Assembly: GCF_008704855.1 (NCBI RefSeq)
Contig: NZ_CP023691.1
Span: 7,812,001-7,876,000, forward strand
Reading direction: 5' to 3'
DNA length: 64,000 bases
Source of the DNA: Streptomyces platensis
Lineage (GTDB): Bacteria; Actinomycetota; Actinomycetes; Streptomycetales; Streptomycetaceae
Numbering within the stretch: position 1 is the stretch's first letter; every line of letters begins with the position of its first letter. The notes beneath the pieces are model-generated. The model made no database searches. It was not told the origin of the DNA and saw only the letters and a program-made list of their open reading frames with translations. A program made the translations under genes and the position numbers. Below, in pieces: positions 26,104 to 35,068 of this stretch.

Positions 26104-27363
26104 ATGAAGCACGCACGAAGGCGCCACAGCCGGTTGCGCACCCGGGTCGCCGGCACCACAGGACTACTGACCCTTGCCCTGGGCGCCGGGATCGCGCCGG
26201 CCACCGCCGCGGAGAAGACCGCCCATACGCCCATGGCCGCGGCGGCGGCCTTGGACACAGCGGCGTCCGCGGACACGGAAGCGGCCGTGGAACCGCCCCA
26301 AGCCCCGGGCCAGCTGACTCTCCCTGCTCCGACCGGTCGCCATCGCGTCGGGACGGTCGACCTCCACCTGCGCGACTCGTCCCGCATGGATCCGTGGGTG
26401 CCCGGACAGCAACGCGAGCTGATGGTCTCGCTGTGGTACCCGGCGACACACACGAGCCAGTACCCCGCCGCACTCCTCCCCAACAGCCAGCAGGTGCTGC
26501 CGGGCGGGGTGACCCTGCCCACCACGGCCGGGCACACCGGCGCTCCGGTCGCCCGCAAGGACGGCAAGCTGCCGGTGCTGCTGTACTCGCCCGGCGGGCG
26601 CGGGAACCGTGCGACGGGTACGGCACTGGTTCAGGACCTGGCCAGCCGCGGCTACTTGGTCGTCACCATCGACCACACCCACGACACCGGCGATGTGGTG
26701 TTCCCCGGCGGGCGACATGAGGTGAGCATGCTGCCGCCAGGCACCAAATCGCGCGACTTGATCGACGTCCGGGCGGCGGACAGCCACTTCGTCATCAACC
26801 AGCTGGCCGAGATCGCCCGCGGCCGCAACCCGGACGTGGAACACAAGCCGCTCCCCCACGGGCTGACCCAGGCCGTGAGCACGAAGCACATCGGGATGTT
26901 CGGCGCTTCCCTCGGCGGCGGATCAGTGGCCGCCGCCATGCACGCGGACTCCAGGATCGACGCCGGCGTGAACCTGGACGGCCAGCTCTTCGGCCGGTCG
27001 GAACACCAGCGGCTCGACCGCCCCTACATGCTGTTCAGTTCCGAGCACCACAACCGCAACACCGACCCGAGCTGGGCGCGGCTCTGGGAAAACCTGCACG
27101 GAGAGCGGCTCGACCTGAAGCTGCGCGGCTCCGGGCACAACTCCTTCGTCGACAACCAGGTCCTGTTCCCCCAGGCGCCGGGCGCATTCGGGATGACCCC
27201 GGAAGCGATGCAGCAGGCACTCGGCACGATCGACCCCAACCGCTCCATCGAGGTCCAACGCACCTACGTCGCCGCCTTCTTCGACAAGCATCTGCGCCAC
27301 CAGCACAGCAGCCTCCTCGACGGCCCCTCGCGCCATTACCCGGAGGTCGACTTCGTCCGCTGA
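26104..27363 (+). CDS. Secreted alpha/beta hydrolase, PAF-acetylhydrolase-like lipase
   Basis: The 419-residue protein has a signal peptide (basic MKHARRRHSRLRTRV, then a hydrophobic stretch ending ATAAE). The mature part has the core strand KLPVLLYSPGGRG, a nucleophile elbow FGASLGGGS (Ser about 269), an acidic NLDGQ and a histidine in GSGHNSF. This is the order of platelet-activating-factor acetylhydrolase and related streptomycete lipases/esterases. It should act outside the cell on esters or phospholipids. The ATG at 26104 follows GGAGGGGGC. A decayed second hydrolase lies immediately downstream. Confidence 0.82.
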   Translation: MKHARRRHSRLRTRVAGTTGLLTLALGAGIAPATAAEKTAHTPMAAAAALDTAASADTEAAVEPPQAPGQLTLPAPTGRHRVGTVDLHLRDSSRMDPWVPGQQRELMVSLWYPATHTSQYPAALLPNSQQVLPGGVTLPTTAGHTGAPVARKDGKLPVLLYSPGGRGNRATGTALVQDLASRGYLVVTIDHTHDTGDVVFPGGRHEVSMLPPGTKSRDLIDVRAADSHFVINQLAEIARGRNPDVEHKPLPHGLTQAVSTKHIGMFGASLGGGSVAAAMHADSRIDAGVNLDGQLFGRSEHQRLDRPYMLFSSEHHNRNTDPSWARLWENLHGERLDLKLRGSGHNSFVDNQVLFPQAPGAFGMTPEAMQQALGTIDPNRSIEVQRTYVAAFFDKHLRHQHSSLLDGPSRHYPEVDFVR

Positions 27364-27433
27364 ACCGACCGGACGTCACCGTCGGCCACTGCCCGGCGCG
27401 ACGGTATGTCCCGGCCGTACACCCGCACCGCAC

Positions 27434-27739
27434 GCTGACCTGCTGCAGACGCTCGACGGGTACCCCGTGGCCCGGGCGGCAACGGACGAGCTTCGAGGGC
27501 AACCGAGCAACAACAAGGTCGCCTTCATCGGCTGGTCCGCGGCCGCGTCCACGATGGGGCCGTAAGCGGTCAAGAACCCGGGCAAGGTGTCGAGCCTGTT
27601 CCTGCTGGCGCCGATCTTCCCGCCCGACGGCACGTCGAACACGCTCTCGAAGCACTGGCTCAAGCACCTGAAGGTCGACGGCAAGACCCAGGGCATCTTC
27701 GACATGAACACCAAAGGCGACATCAGCCCAACTCCGTAG
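27434..27739 (+). pseudogene. Decayed alpha/beta hydrolase fragment
   Basis: One frame reads DLLQTLDGYPVARAATDELR, then VAFIGWSAAASTM with a nucleophile-elbow look, an in-frame TAA at 27563-27565, then KVSSLFLLAPIFPPDG and a final TAG. The pattern G-x-S-x-A/G followed by AP(I/M)FPP is common in alpha/beta hydrolases. The missing N-terminus and internal stop mark it as a relic. It is not the same sequence as the intact lipase before it. Confidence 0.65.
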
Positions 27740-27924
27740 AACAGCCGAGCCCTCGACCGCGAACCGTGGGGGCCCAGGGTCCATACGTCAGCCTTGCGCC
27801 GTCGTCAGCGCCGCCACAGGGTGGAGTCCGCCGTCTGCGCGCCCCGCCCGAACGGCGGGCCACGGCATCGTCCGCGGCGGCGCCGGCGCCCTGGGCGCGA
27901 GCGTGACCGGGTGGATCATCTGGG

Positions 27925-28640
27925 ACCACCCAGCGGTAAGTGCCCAGTCCGGTGCCGTGCCGGGTGCCGCGGCGGGCGATGGCCGACACGATGCCTCGGG
28001 CGCGGACCTGGTCGCGGTAGATGTCGTGGTCGTAGCCGCGGTCCGCGAAGAGCGAGTCAGACTTGCGGCGGGGACGGCCAACCCGGCCGCGGACCGGTGG
28101 GATCGCGTCGAGCAGGGAAGCAGCTGGGTGACGTCGATGCGGTTGCCACCTGTCAGCAGGACCGCGAGCGGGGTGCCGTGGCGGTCGGTGATGAGATGGT
28201 GTTTCGAACCGGGCCGACCCCGGTCGATGGGCAACGGGCCCGTGTGCTGCCCCCTTTTAACGCCCTGACGTGAGAGGAGTCGACCACGCAGCGGGACCAG
28301 TCCAGCCGCGAGGCCGCATTCAGCTCGTCCAGCAGGACCTGGTCCAGCCCCTGTCAGACGCCGGCCTCGTTCCAGTCCCGCAACCTGCGCCAGCACGTCA
28401 TGCCCGAGCCGAACCCCAACTCCTGCGGCAGGTACTCCCACTGGATTCCGGTGTGTAGCACGTACAAGATCCCGCACAGCACCTCCCGGTCCGGCAATGC
28501 CCTGCGCGCCCGGGTAGCGGAACCTGCGCTCACGCTGCGGCAGCAACGGCTCCAAGCGGCCCACAGCTCATCCGACACGATCCAAGGCGACGTCCCCACA
28601 CCAGACCGAACGCTCAACTCCCGCCCCGGCCACGGCAACC
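27925..28640 (-). mobile_element. Degenerate IS5-family transposase
   Basis: Read on the minus strand, the segment gives WIVSDELWAAW..., REVLCGILYVLHTGIQWEYLP, GFGSGMTCWRRLRDWNEAGV and then, after a stop and frame changes, LNAASRLDWSRCVVDSSHVRALKGG, GSKHHLITDRHGTPLAVLLTGGN and finally GTGLGTYRWVV. These are hallmark segments of streptomycete IS5-type DDE transposases. A TGA replaces an expected Trp codon near 28354, there are frameshifts, and the C-terminal end after YRWVV is lost. It is inactive. No intact terminal inverted repeats were found. Confidence 0.8.
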
Positions 28641-28673
28641 AGGACCGACCCACCTCATTGTGTGAGCCGCTGT

Positions 28674-28912
28674 AAGGCGGAACTCCCTGCCCGTCAGCGC
28701 TCTCGCGGAAGTCGATGTGCTGCGACGGACGCTGGACGCCCTGTGTCGCAAGTTGGACGGGAGGGCAGCTGCGGCCAAGACGGCACGGCGCAAGAGAGCC
28801 GCGTTCAACGAGGTTCTCAACACCGCAGTTGAAAAAGGGTACTTCGCTGAGAACCCTCTCAACGGGCTCAGGTGGAATGCTCCGGCGGCCAACGAGGAGC
28901 TGGACCCGGCAG
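28674..28912 (+). pseudogene. Tyrosine recombinase (integrase) fragment
   Basis: The frame reads NSLPVSALAEVDVLRRTLDAL, RKRAAFNEVLNTAVEKGYF and NPLNGLRWNAPAANEELDP. This matches the SAM-like core-binding domain of streptomycete tyrosine integrases. The catalytic domain with its R-H-R-Y residues is absent and the frame passes directly into GNAT-like sequence. It is the trace of an integrated element. Confidence 0.65.
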
Positions 28913-29137
28913 GCCAGTGCAGGTGTGGCGAGCGTCTGCCGCACGGCCCGTGAAGCCATCGGTCTGCACCGTATCGAGGCCACCACGTTGCTTGACAACG
29001 ACCCGTCGCAACGCGTGCTGGAGAAAAGCGGTTTCGAACCGATCGGTATGGCTTCGCGTTATCTGCACATCAATGGGGAATGGCGGGATCACCGTCTGTT
29101 CCAGCGGATTCTGCATGCCGGTCCGCCGTCGAACTGA
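28913..29137 (+). pseudogene. GNAT acetyltransferase C-terminal fragment
   Basis: The frame reads AIGLHRIEATTLLDNDPSQR, VLEKSGFEPIGMASRYLHIN and GEWRDHRLFQRIL before a TGA at 29137. This is the C-terminal half of RimJ/RimL-type N-acetyltransferases. The N-terminal half with the acetyl-CoA loop is missing; the fragment is joined to integrase sequence at about 28912. Confidence 0.7.
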
Positions 29138-29154
29138 CCGTCTTCGAGGTGGCT

Positions 29155-29415
29155 GTCAAGGGCTGAGGTGCGGCCCGCCGTGCCACGGCGTGCGCGCCCA
29201 GCCCGGCGGCCAGGAAGAGCACCGCCAGGGCCGTCCAGCCGGCCGAGCCTGCAGCCACCACCACCCCGCCGGCGATCAAGGACGGCCCGACCATCCCTTC
29301 CGTGGTCGGACCGAGGCTGTACGGGGCGGCATAGTTGCCGCGCTCGTCCTCCGGTGACTCGGCGGCGACCTCCTCGGGCACGATGGGCGCCAGATGTGTG
29401 GGCAGGCCGGGAAGA
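29155..29415 (-). pseudogene. MFS transporter C-terminal fragment
   Basis: The minus frame reads LPGLPTHLAPIVPEEVAAES, ERGNYAAPYSLGPTTEGMVG, then two hydrophobic stretches (SLIAGGVVVAAGSAGWTALA, VLFLAAGLGAHAV). This looks like the last loop and helices 11-12 of an MFS exporter. No N-terminal ten helices are found; the sequence just upstream (RYPLLMVIAAIEA) is in another frame. It is a relic. Confidence 0.6.
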
Positions 29416-29559
29416 GGTAGCCGCTTCGATGGCGGCGATGACCATCAGCAACGGATAGCGGTTCTGAGACCAGGGCGCGCGGTCGGCCGGCACCCTTGAC
29501 GAAGGATGCGGGCCGACGGTGGTTCTCCAGTGGTGAGGGCGGGCTCCTCGGGTGCTGGC

Positions 29560-30192
29560 CTATTCGGTGAGGTGCTTGACGTCGCTTACTACGAACTCCC
29601 CGTAGTGGAACGCTCTTCCCAGGGCTTCCAGCCTTGCGTATTGGGCCTCGGACACGTTCACGGCGTCCGGGAACATCGCGGCGCTCTTGATGGGCAGGGC
29701 TTGGAGTAGCAGGCGGAAGGCGAGATCGGGAGTACAGCCGCGGACGCACTCGGTCAGTGCGGCGGTCACCTTCTGGTCGAGGATGCCGTTGAACTCCGTC
29801 ACCGTGGACAGGACCTCATCGGCCAGTCCACGGCCCTCGTCGAGGTCAGGGCCGGTGAGTGTCGGCGTGTCCGGGCGGCGGGAGAGCCAGGCGTCGCATA
29901 CTTGGATCACCTGTCTCATCCACTCGGCGCCGTCCGGGACCCTGTCGGGCCGGAAAAAGTACTCGCCGTTCTGCGCACATGCTTCCCACAGCACGGTGAT
30001 GTGCTTGGCGGGAAGTCCCTTGAGCAGGGATCGAGCGTCCCGGCGGACCAGGAGCACCGATGCCGGGTGCAGCTCCTCCACAAACTGGTTGCTCACGGCT
30101 TCTGGTTCCGAAGCTGCGTCCAATGTCCAGTCCTGGTGGAAGAAGTTCATGATCCACGGGATGCCGAACGTGAAGTCCGTAGACCGTTCCAT
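29560..30192 (-). CDS. CdiI-type immunity protein for the adjacent toxin
   Basis: The 210-residue cytosolic protein has an N-terminal FFHQDWTLDAASEPEAVSNQF and a following LLKGLPAKHITVLWEACAQN, resembling the CdiI_2 contact-dependent-inhibition immunity domain. The C-terminal 100 residues are not recognised. It starts at ATG 30192, 16 bp after the toxin stop, with AAGGAGGGG in the gap overlapping the toxin TAA. Toxin and antidote are therefore co-transcribed. It should bind and block the RNase A-like C-terminus. Pairing is inferred from gene order, and the domain match by eye. Confidence 0.7.
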   Translation of the reverse strand: MERSTDFTFGIPWIMNFFHQDWTLDAASEPEAVSNQFVEELHPASVLLVRRDARSLLKGLPAKHITVLWEACAQNGEYFFRPDRVPDGAEWMRQVIQVCDAWLSRRPDTPTLTGPDLDEGRGLADEVLSTVTEFNGILDQKVTAALTECVRGCTPDLAFRLLLQALPIKSAAMFPDAVNVSEAQYARLEALGRAFHYGEFVVSDVKHLTE

Positions 30193-30208
30193 TACCGCCG
30201 TCCCCTCC

Positions 30209-33200
30209 TTAGACCGGATGTCCGGTGTAGACGTAGTATCCCAGGCGGTGCCCGCGAGCCTTCTTGAGCACGATGACGTAAGCATTACCAGCCTGAGTGA
30301 TTGTCCTGCCGTCGGGGTGAGCCACGAAGCCGAGGGAGTTTCTCGCACCAAACGTGCCTCTCAGGGTCCTATTCGAGTCGCCACCGCTGCGAAGCCACTT
30401 GCTGATCTCGTTGGCCTTGTTGGCCAAGGCGTAGTCCACGACCTGCTGGGCTGTTTGTAGGTCGACGAACACCGAGTTCTCTGTTCCCTTTCGTTGTGCG
30501 ATGACAAGGGCTTCCGCCTGTGTCGGCTTCACGTGCTCGTCGAGCATGTGGGCCTGGCCCGGGAACTTCTGTGCGTCGGAGACGAGATCACTGCAGTTGT
30601 GAACCAGGACCGCGGAGCTGCCCGACCAGACGAAGAAGGTGTGCAGTTCGCCAACGGTCAGGTCGAAGACCCGACGGTCAGTCAGGTCCCGCCGGTCCTT
30701 GAGCCCGGTCACATCCCGGACAGAACCCTCCGGAGTTCGCAGTCTGTCGCCCACACGCAGGTCGGACACCACGGTCCATCCACGGTCAACGACGAAGAAG
30801 CGGTGTCCCGCGGTGCTGGAGATGTTGCCGCCCCCGGCCACACTGATGTCCACTAGGCGGTCGGTGTCATGCTCGAAGGTGCTGACTACGGGCTTCGGGC
30901 GCAGGACACCGGTGACAGGGTCGGTTGCCAGTACCTCGTCGGTTCGACGGATGTCGCCGATGGCCTTGCGTGTGCCGTCTGCCATCAGCACCTGGGTAGC
31001 CCTGGGGAAGCTGTTCACCTTGCAAGCGGTGAATGCGTCCTCATACGCGTTCAGCGACTTTTGGAGGTCCGCGAGGGTCGCGGGGTTCACATCCAGGGCC
31101 TTGAGGGCCTTGAACGCGTCAGCGACGCCGGCACCGGTCTTCATCGCGGCGTCCAGGGCGCGGATTCCTTCGGCGACCTTTTCGAACGCCTTGCCGGGGA
31201 TGAAGTTGCTCGCCGCCCAGGCGCAGCCGCTGACGCTGCCGTGGTAGCAGTCGACGAAGTCCTGGACCAGGGCCGCTTTGATGACCTTGTAGGTAGCAGT
31301 CATCTCGATGAGCTGCCACTTGGAGAAGTATTCGGTGACGTCCTTCTTCAAGCCCGGGAAGCGCTTGCTCTCGATGAGCAGTGTGTCCTCCTGGGGGCAG
31401 GCGCTGCCTTCCGAGATGTCCGGGTTGGTGCAGAGGAAGAAGTCGGCGACGGCGCTGAAGGTGACGGTGAAGGTGACTTCACAGCCTTCGAAGCCGGGCT
31501 TGAGAACGCAGTCGTTGTGCTGCTTGGTGTCGGTGATCTCGATGCTGTCGTCGTCGACGACGTACCACGTGCCGCCCACTCCGGTGCCCGCACCGGTCGA
31601 GACCTGCTTGTTGGCGGCGTTGCGGGCTGCTTCCTGGGCTGCCTTCTGCGCCTGCTGGGCGTACTTGAGTGCGTCCTTCGCCGCTTCCTCCGCCTCGGTG
31701 GCCGCGGCGTCGGCGCGGGTGGCGGCGGCTCGGGCGTCCTTGGCGGACTGCTCTGCCGCTGCAGCGGCCTCGCGTGCGGCGGCGGCATCGAGAGCGGCCT
31801 GGTCGGCGGACTCCCGGGCCTCGCGCGCGTAGCCTTCGGCGCGCCCGGCGGCCTTGTCGGCGGCCTCCGCATCGACGGTGGCCTGGCGGTCGTACTCGAC
31901 GGTGCGGGCCAGGGACGCCGAGGCCTTCGACGCGGCCGCGGCAGCCTCGGCCGCGTAGCCGAGAGCCTCCTTCGAGTAGCCGCGGGCCGTCGCGGCATGA
32001 CCGGCGGCGTTCGCCGCGTACTGGTAGGCGACCTTCGCGTCGCCCGCCGCCTGGTCGGCGATGTTCTTCGCCGCGGCCGCCTCGTCCTGCGCGTTCTTGG
32101 CGTGGGCGTCGGCGACGGCCTTCTGCTGGTCGGCGATCGTCTTGGACGCCTGCCCGGTCAGCACGACCAGGCTCGCGGCCGAGTCGGTGGTGACATACGG
32201 CGAGCCGAGCTGGATCGCGTCGTTGGCCGGCTTAACGACCTGCACGGCCGCCTTGCCCGCGTCGACCGCGGCCTGGGCGGTGACATGCGCGAAGCCCGCC
32301 GCCTTCGCCGAAGCTGCCAGGGCCTTGTCGGCCTCCTTGCTTGCCGCGTCCGCATCTGCACGAGCGGACTTGGCGAGTTTCTCCGCTTCCTCGGCCATCT
32401 TGACCGCCTGCTTCGCTTCCTCAGAAGCGTGCTGGGAGGCCTTGATGGCGTCGGCGGCGGCACTGGTGGCGGTCCGCACGGCTGCGTCGGCCTTCAGCTT
32501 CGCGGCCTGGGCAGCGTCCGCGTGCGCCCGCGACCGCTTGGCAGCCGCCTCGGCACGAGTGGCAGCGGCATCCGCCTCGGCCGCCGCCTCGCCAGCCGCA
32601 TCCGCCGCGGAGCGGGCACGGCCCGCCGCAGCTTCGGCGTTGGTCGCGTACGTGTCGGCCGCGTCCGCCGCCGCCCGCGACTCCTGAGCACTGCCATCGG
32701 ACTCATGCGCCTGCGCGAACGCCTCCTTCGCAACGGCCTTGGCACGGGCCGCGTCCGCCTTCTGCGCCGCGTCCCACGCGTCGTCATTCAGATCGCGCGC
32801 GTTGTCGCGGGCCTTGACCGCGTCGTTCTTCCGCGCGACCGCCGTCGCCTCGGCCGCTTCCGCCTTCTCCTTGGCGTCCTTCGCGTTCGCCGCCTCGGTC
32901 TGCGCGGTCTGCTTGTGCTGGTTGGCCTCGGCCTGCTTGGCCGCGGCGGTCTCCTTCTCCGCCTTGGCCGTCTTCTCCTCGGCCTCCGCCGCCAGCCGCT
33001 TCGCCTTCGCGTCCGCCGCCGCGGCCTTCGCGTCGCCCTCGGCCTTCAGCGCCTCGGAGAGCTTGGCCTCCGCCGTCTCCTTGTCCTTCTTCGCGTTGTC
33101 CCGGTGCACCTTCGCCGCATCGGCCGCCGCCTTCGCCTGCAACTCGGCGATATGCGCGGCCTCCTTGCGGAACTCCGCATTCACCTGCGCCGCCTGCGCC

Positions 33201-35068
33201 AGCGCACGCTGCGCGATCGTCGCGCTGTCACCCGCGATCGCACGCGTCGCGGCCTCGGCGGTCTCCGCCGCCTTCACCATCGCCGTCAGCGCCGCCACAG
33301 CACCCTTGGTGACCTGAGCCTTCTGCTGCCCCACCAGCAGGCCACGACCCCGTGGCGCACCCGCCGCATCCGCGATCTCATACGCCGCCTGCTCAGCAGC
33401 GTCCGACGTGGTCGCAGCCTTCTTCGCGCTCTCCAACTGGGCCTTGAGGGTGGTGACGAGCTTCTTCGCCGCCGCCTGGGCGTCGGCGACACCCTTCTTC
33501 GCCTTGTCGAACTGCGCTTTCTCCGGGTACAACGGGCCGTCGGTGCCCTGGTGGCCGGACGGCTTGATCAGGAACTTCTGTGCGCTCGCGTCCTTGCAGT
33601 CGAACAGCCGCGCGTCCGTGCTCTTCGTGAACGCACTCAGATCCAGGCACTTGCCGGTCGAGATGCTCTTCAGCTGGGAAGAAGCACGTACGTCGCCCTT
33701 CCAGGACTGGCCCTTGGACTTGTAGCAGTCCGAGATCACGATCTTCGTGCCGTTCGCCGACGCGTTGCCAGCCACGTCCAGGCACTTCTGCGAGCCGACG
33801 TTGCGAAGGTGGAGGTCGTCCTCCCCGCCTTCGAGCGTCCACTGCTGGGCGGCGCTGGCGCTGCAGGTGTAGACCTGCACCGGCGTGCCGTTGGTCTTGC
33901 CGCCACCCTGCACGTCAAGGCACATGCCCTTGGCGCCCGGCACCTCGATGGCCACATGACTGTCGCCGACCCAACCGAGTCCGCCTGCCGACCAGTAGTC
34001 CTGCCAACGGGTGTAGTAGTCGGCGAGCCATGACTGGCCGACGACCTGCCCCAGGGTGAACGTGCCGTCCTGCAGCGCCTTCGTCGCATCCTTGCTGGCG
34101 CCGAGAACCTGGTTGCGCTGCGTGGCCTGGGAGGCGATCTCCTGCTGCCACTCCGCGGAGGCCTGCGCGACCTCCTTGCCCAGCACCCGGTTCGGGTCGA
34201 TCGGGTCATGCCACGCACACGACGCGAAGCGCGACTTCAGGTCCTCGACCGCGATGCGGAACTCCGTCGTGTCCAGCTCGGGGGCGGTGCGGGGGAAACC
34301 GCCCGAGCCGAGGAAGATCCGGGCGTCATCGGCGAACACCCGGGGAACGAACATCTGGTTCGGTTCGATCTTCCCGGAGTTCTTCTTCCACAGCGCCCAT
34401 GCCTCCTGCTCCTTCGGCGTACCACCGGTGGAGTACTGCGGGTCACCGATCGCGATCGCGGCGGCCTTCGTCTTGTCGTCAGCGGTCGGCGACGGGTCGA
34501 AGAACGGGGAGAACACCTCGTCCGGATCGGCGTACGACTGCCACAACCACGACAGCAGCCCGATCCTGTCGTAGATCTTGGTCGCGTCCTGCGGCTTGCC
34601 GGGGTAGGACTCCAGGCCGCTGGTGGCGCTCGACCACGCGTACCCCTGCTTCTGGACCTTCTCGACCCACTGGCTCTCGCTCTCGCTATCAGCCTTGTTG
34701 GCCAGGTGCAGCGGGGTCTGGTCGCTGAAGATGTTCCGTTCGAGCTTCTGGTGGAGCTGGTCCGGCGGCAGCGTCATGGCGTTCTGCGCGAGGGCGTACA
34801 CCTCGGGTCCGCCCTTGCGCAGAGCCTCGGCGGCCACACACTGGTCCTCGCGGAGCCGTTCGGCCGCCTCGATGTCGTAGCCGTCGTAGGAGTCAGCCAC
34901 CGGGGCCATGCGCGCTCCGGCGGACCGGTCGAGCCCTCCGGGCTGCACGGCCGAGCCGCTGAGGACCGCCAGCGCGGCGACGGAGGCCACGGTGGTGGTC
35001 AACGTGGCAGATAATCGATTTCTGGGTGTGAACAACCCCGGTCTGAGACGCAAGGAAGCATCCTTCAT
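30209..35068 (-). CDS. Giant secreted polymorphic toxin with HINT and RNase A-like C-terminal domain
   Basis: The 1619-residue protein has these parts in order. A signal sequence (residues 1-45) is followed by an ALF-repeat-like region (about 60-140: DQCVAAEALRKGGPEVYALA) and a ricin-type beta-trefoil (about 360-505, with CLDV and Q-x-W elements). Next come an Ala/Lys/Glu-rich coiled-coil stalk of about 640 residues, a HINT domain (about 1345-1490: Cys before NSFPRATQVLMADG, TAGH, VLVHNC) and a 127-residue C-terminal domain. That last domain has DEHVK, the AQRKG arginine, SVFVDLQTAQQVVDYAL and YYVYTGHP, matching bacterial RNase A-like CdiA-CT toxins. HINT autocleavage before the toxin is plausible. 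The start is ATG 35068, chosen for the signal peptide; no clear ribosome site is seen. Confidence 0.85.
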   Translation of the reverse strand: MKDASLRLRPGLFTPRNRLSATLTTTVASVAALAVLSGSAVQPGGLDRSAGARMAPVADSYDGYDIEAAERLREDQCVAAEALRKGGPEVYALAQNAMTLPPDQLHQKLERNIFSDQTPLHLANKADSESESQWVEKVQKQGYAWSSATSGLESYPGKPQDATKIYDRIGLLSWLWQSYADPDEVFSPFFDPSPTADDKTKAAAIAIGDPQYSTGGTPKEQEAWALWKKNSGKIEPNQMFVPRVFADDARIFLGSGGFPRTAPELDTTEFRIAVEDLKSRFASCAWHDPIDPNRVLGKEVAQASAEWQQEIASQATQRNQVLGASKDATKALQDGTFTLGQVVGQSWLADYYTRWQDYWSAGGLGWVGDSHVAIEVPGAKGMCLDVQGGGKTNGTPVQVYTCSASAAQQWTLEGGEDDLHLRNVGSQKCLDVAGNASANGTKIVISDCYKSKGQSWKGDVRASSQLKSISTGKCLDLSAFTKSTDARLFDCKDASAQKFLIKPSGHQGTDGPLYPEKAQFDKAKKGVADAQAAAKKLVTTLKAQLESAKKAATTSDAAEQAAYEIADAAGAPRGRGLLVGQQKAQVTKGAVAALTAMVKAAETAEAATRAIAGDSATIAQRALAQAAQVNAEFRKEAAHIAELQAKAAADAAKVHRDNAKKDKETAEAKLSEALKAEGDAKAAAADAKAKRLAAEAEEKTAKAEKETAAAKQAEANQHKQTAQTEAANAKDAKEKAEAAEATAVARKNDAVKARDNARDLNDDAWDAAQKADAARAKAVAKEAFAQAHESDGSAQESRAAADAADTYATNAEAAAGRARSAADAAGEAAAEADAAATRAEAAAKRSRAHADAAQAAKLKADAAVRTATSAAADAIKASQHASEEAKQAVKMAEEAEKLAKSARADADAASKEADKALAASAKAAGFAHVTAQAAVDAGKAAVQVVKPANDAIQLGSPYVTTDSAASLVVLTGQASKTIADQQKAVADAHAKNAQDEAAAAKNIADQAAGDAKVAYQYAANAAGHAATARGYSKEALGYAAEAAAAASKASASLARTVEYDRQATVDAEAADKAAGRAEGYAREARESADQAALDAAAAREAAAAAEQSAKDARAAATRADAAATEAEEAAKDALKYAQQAQKAAQEAARNAANKQVSTGAGTGVGGTWYVVDDDSIEITDTKQHNDCVLKPGFEGCEVTFTVTFSAVADFFLCTNPDISEGSACPQEDTLLIESKRFPGLKKDVTEYFSKWQLIEMTATYKVIKAALVQDFVDCYHGSVSGCAWAASNFIPGKAFEKVAEGIRALDAAMKTGAGVADAFKALKALDVNPATLADLQKSLNAYEDAFTACKVNSFPRATQVLMADGTRKAIGDIRRTDEVLATDPVTGVLRPKPVVSTFEHDTDRLVDISVAGGGNISSTAGHRFFVVDRGWTVVSDLRVGDRLRTPEGSVRDVTGLKDRRDLTDRRVFDLTVGELHTFFVWSGSSAVLVHNCSDLVSDAQKFPGQAHMLDEHVKPTQAEALVIAQRKGTENSVFVDLQTAQQVVDYALANKANEISKWLRSGGDSNRTLRGTFGARNSLGFVAHPDGRTITQAGNAYVIVLKKARGHRLGYYVYTGHPV

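Noticed and set aside
27925..28640. Active insertion sequence
   Set aside because: Stops, frameshifts, a lost C-terminus and no terminal inverted repeats show a relic.
30869..34033. 1054-codon open frame on the plus strand inside the toxin gene
   Set aside because: It is antisense to the Ala/Lys/Glu coiled-coil region; its Leu/Arg/Gly-only composition is the mirror of that biased DNA. No start context or family features.
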